Made by a program: the position numbers and the translations under genes. Source: Rubrobacter sp. (GTDB taxonomy: Bacteria; Actinomycetota; Rubrobacteria; Rubrobacterales; Rubrobacteraceae). From it: 6,866 bases of DNA. The notes under the pieces were generated by a model. The model did not search any database, was not told the origin of the DNA, and saw only the letters and a list, made by a program, of their open reading frames with translations. The number at the start of each line of letters is the position of its first letter. The first letter of the stretch is position 1. The stretch is from contig JADDPR010000214.1 of the NCBI GenBank assembly GCA_016781775.1, forward strand, positions 1 through 6,866. The letters are read 5' to 3'. Below, one piece after another: positions 6,162 to 6,866 of the stretch.

Positions 6162-6698
6162 GGCCTTATCCCCTTCCTCTTCTCCTCGCTTCCCTTGGGC
6201 GTCTTGTAGCCGCTTCGGCGCGGAAGCAAACGTTGTCGTGCTCCTCTCCTCCTCCTCCTCCTCCTCCTGCCCCCGTCCCGAGATCAGGGGTTACGACGCG
6301 CGGGTTTCCGGTTCCGCTACACGGGAGCCGACCTATGGCCTCACTCGCGATTTAGGGGACTTTCGAACCTTCGGTACATGGTGATCTTGTACCCGACGCG
6401 CTTCGGGCGCATCCTTTGCGGACGTCGACCCTGCCCCTTGCGAGGACGACCGCGGGATCAGATAGGCCTTGTGCTTATCCGCTCACCTATGCCTCAGACG
6501 AGCCCCTACCCGTAGCAGCGAGGATGACCGATTTAGAGGAGGAACTCTGTCGTAGGAAAGTCGGTGCTCCTATGCAGATAGGACTCCTCTCCGCGACGGC
6601 TTCTGAAGCACCGCGACCCCGCTCCTCCCTCCCGGTGTCCTTTCGAGGGCTCTCCTCGATCTGGGGAGCACGTAACGCAGGAGGATGCCCCCCTTGGA
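6162..6698. other. Intergenic region upstream of dodecin, no intact gene seen
   Basis: About 540 nt with lower GC and without the codon pattern of the flanking genes. It holds the (AGG)7 repeat, an imperfect hairpin at 6309-6330 (CGGTTCC/GGAGCCG), and nested inverted repeats at 6535-6590 (AGAGGAG/CTCCTCT around TCCTAT/ATAGGA at 6568-6583). Minus-strand frames around 6340-6480 contain short protein-like pieces, LARGRVDVRKG and, one frame away, MRPKRVGYKITMYRRFESP, which may be a decayed gene. A plus-strand frame from ATG 6524 stays open to the window end but is the antisense of the gene at 6699-6866. The dodecin promoter should be here; none is obvious. Confidence 0.5.
6248..6268. repeat. (CCT)7 / (AGG)7 trinucleotide microsatellite
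   Basis: Seven uninterrupted CCT units on the plus strand, AGG on the minus strand, about 90 nt upstream of the dodecin start. On the minus strand it forms overlapping copies of the GGAGG ribosome-binding core but has no start codon at a usable distance. The dodecin leader downstream of it is also purine-rich. It could vary in copy number by slippage and alter leader structure or ribosome standby binding; that role is inference. Confidence 0.85.
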
Positions 6699-6866
6699 TT
6701 ACGAGTCCCCTTCCCGCTCCTGTAGTTTTTCGACGACACGGCGCTTCTCCGGGTCCTCGGCGGGGTCCTTGGAGGCCTCCAGGCGGGAGGAGGCGTCGCC
6801 CTGCTTGGCCTCGCCGACCTCGTCGCCGGCCTTGGCCTTCGTCTCGATCCTCTTGCGCTCCTCTAT
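6699..6866 (-). CDS. Hypothetical highly charged protein, C-terminal part (5' end outside window)
   Basis: A minus-strand frame is open from the right edge to TAA at 6699-6701, giving 55 residues with strong G/C third positions like the other real genes. About half are Glu, Asp, Lys or Arg: IEERKRIETKAKAGDEVGEA, then QGDASSRLEASKDPAEDPEK and RRVVEKLQEREGDS. No hydrophobic core or known motif is visible. It looks like a helical or disordered hydrophilic protein, possibly stress related, with a loose compositional resemblance to small CsbD-like or LEA-like proteins that is too weak to name. No ATG, GTG or TTG occurs within it in a sensible position, so the start lies outside the window. Confidence 0.65.
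   Translation of the reverse strand: MEERKRIETKAKAGDEVGEAKQGDASSRLEASKDPAEDPEKRRVVEKLQEREGDS

Noticed and set aside
6248..6268. CCT repeat as a CRISPR or mobile-element signature
   Set aside because: It is a plain trinucleotide run with no spacers, target-site duplication or transposase.
6345..6380. GGTTCGAAAGTCC on the minus strand, resembling a tRNA T-arm
   Set aside because: The T-stem does not pair, G occupies the position after the loop where C61 is needed, and no acceptor or anticodon arm can be formed around it.
6524..6866. Plus-strand frame from an ATG, open to the window end
   Set aside because: Most of it is the antisense of the charged-protein gene; no ribosome site at good spacing, and the residues are Arg/Pro-rich as expected of a shadow frame.

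Overview
The window is high-GC bacterial DNA with strong G/C preference at third codon positions. The gene content is a primary-type sigma factor fragment, a CYP152 fatty-acid peroxygenase, a RecQ with an actinobacterial-looking architecture and a dodecin of the 'GAWVK...VNLLVTFV' type. This suggests a deep-branching actinobacterium such as Rubrobacter or a relative; that placement is inference from protein style, not from a marker gene.

Layout. (1) 1-508: the 3' end of a sigma-70 family gene (regions 3 and 4) on the plus strand, closed by a textbook intrinsic terminator. (2) 546-2452, minus strand: a broken CYP152 cytochrome P450 followed by a broken gene for a small conserved protein of unknown function. 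One reading frame of about 600 codons runs across both only because of the P450 frameshift, so it should not be read as a fusion protein. (3) 2453-2739: a divergent intergenic region. (4) 2740-3438, plus strand: an intact alpha/beta hydrolase (esterase/phospholipase type) with a complete Ser-Asp-His triad. (5) 3505-5422, minus strand: a cold-shock-domain protein and, 17 nt downstream, a RecQ helicase interrupted by a one-base frameshift; the spacing suggests one operon. (6) 5423-5831: about 400 nt without a gene, holding two hairpins. (7) 5832-6161, minus strand: a dodecin with a long disordered tail. (8) 6162-6698: about 540 nt without an intact gene, containing an (AGG)7 purine microsatellite and a possible gene remnant. 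(9) 6699-6866, minus strand: the C-terminal end of a very charged, unrecognised protein that enters from the right edge.

The most notable feature is the density of reading-frame lesions. Four lie within about 4 kb: +1 in a nine-G run plus an in-frame TAG in the P450, -1 in the small unknown gene, and -1 in recQ. The reading frames on both sides of each break are well conserved, including the P450 heme-cysteine motif. Either the damage is very recent or the three indels are sequence errors; the TAG is a substitution and is harder to explain as an indel error. I did not find an evident new defence or mobile system. The genes are housekeeping or stress related (transcription, fatty-acid oxidation, RNA chaperone, DNA repair, flavin storage), with several divergent members.
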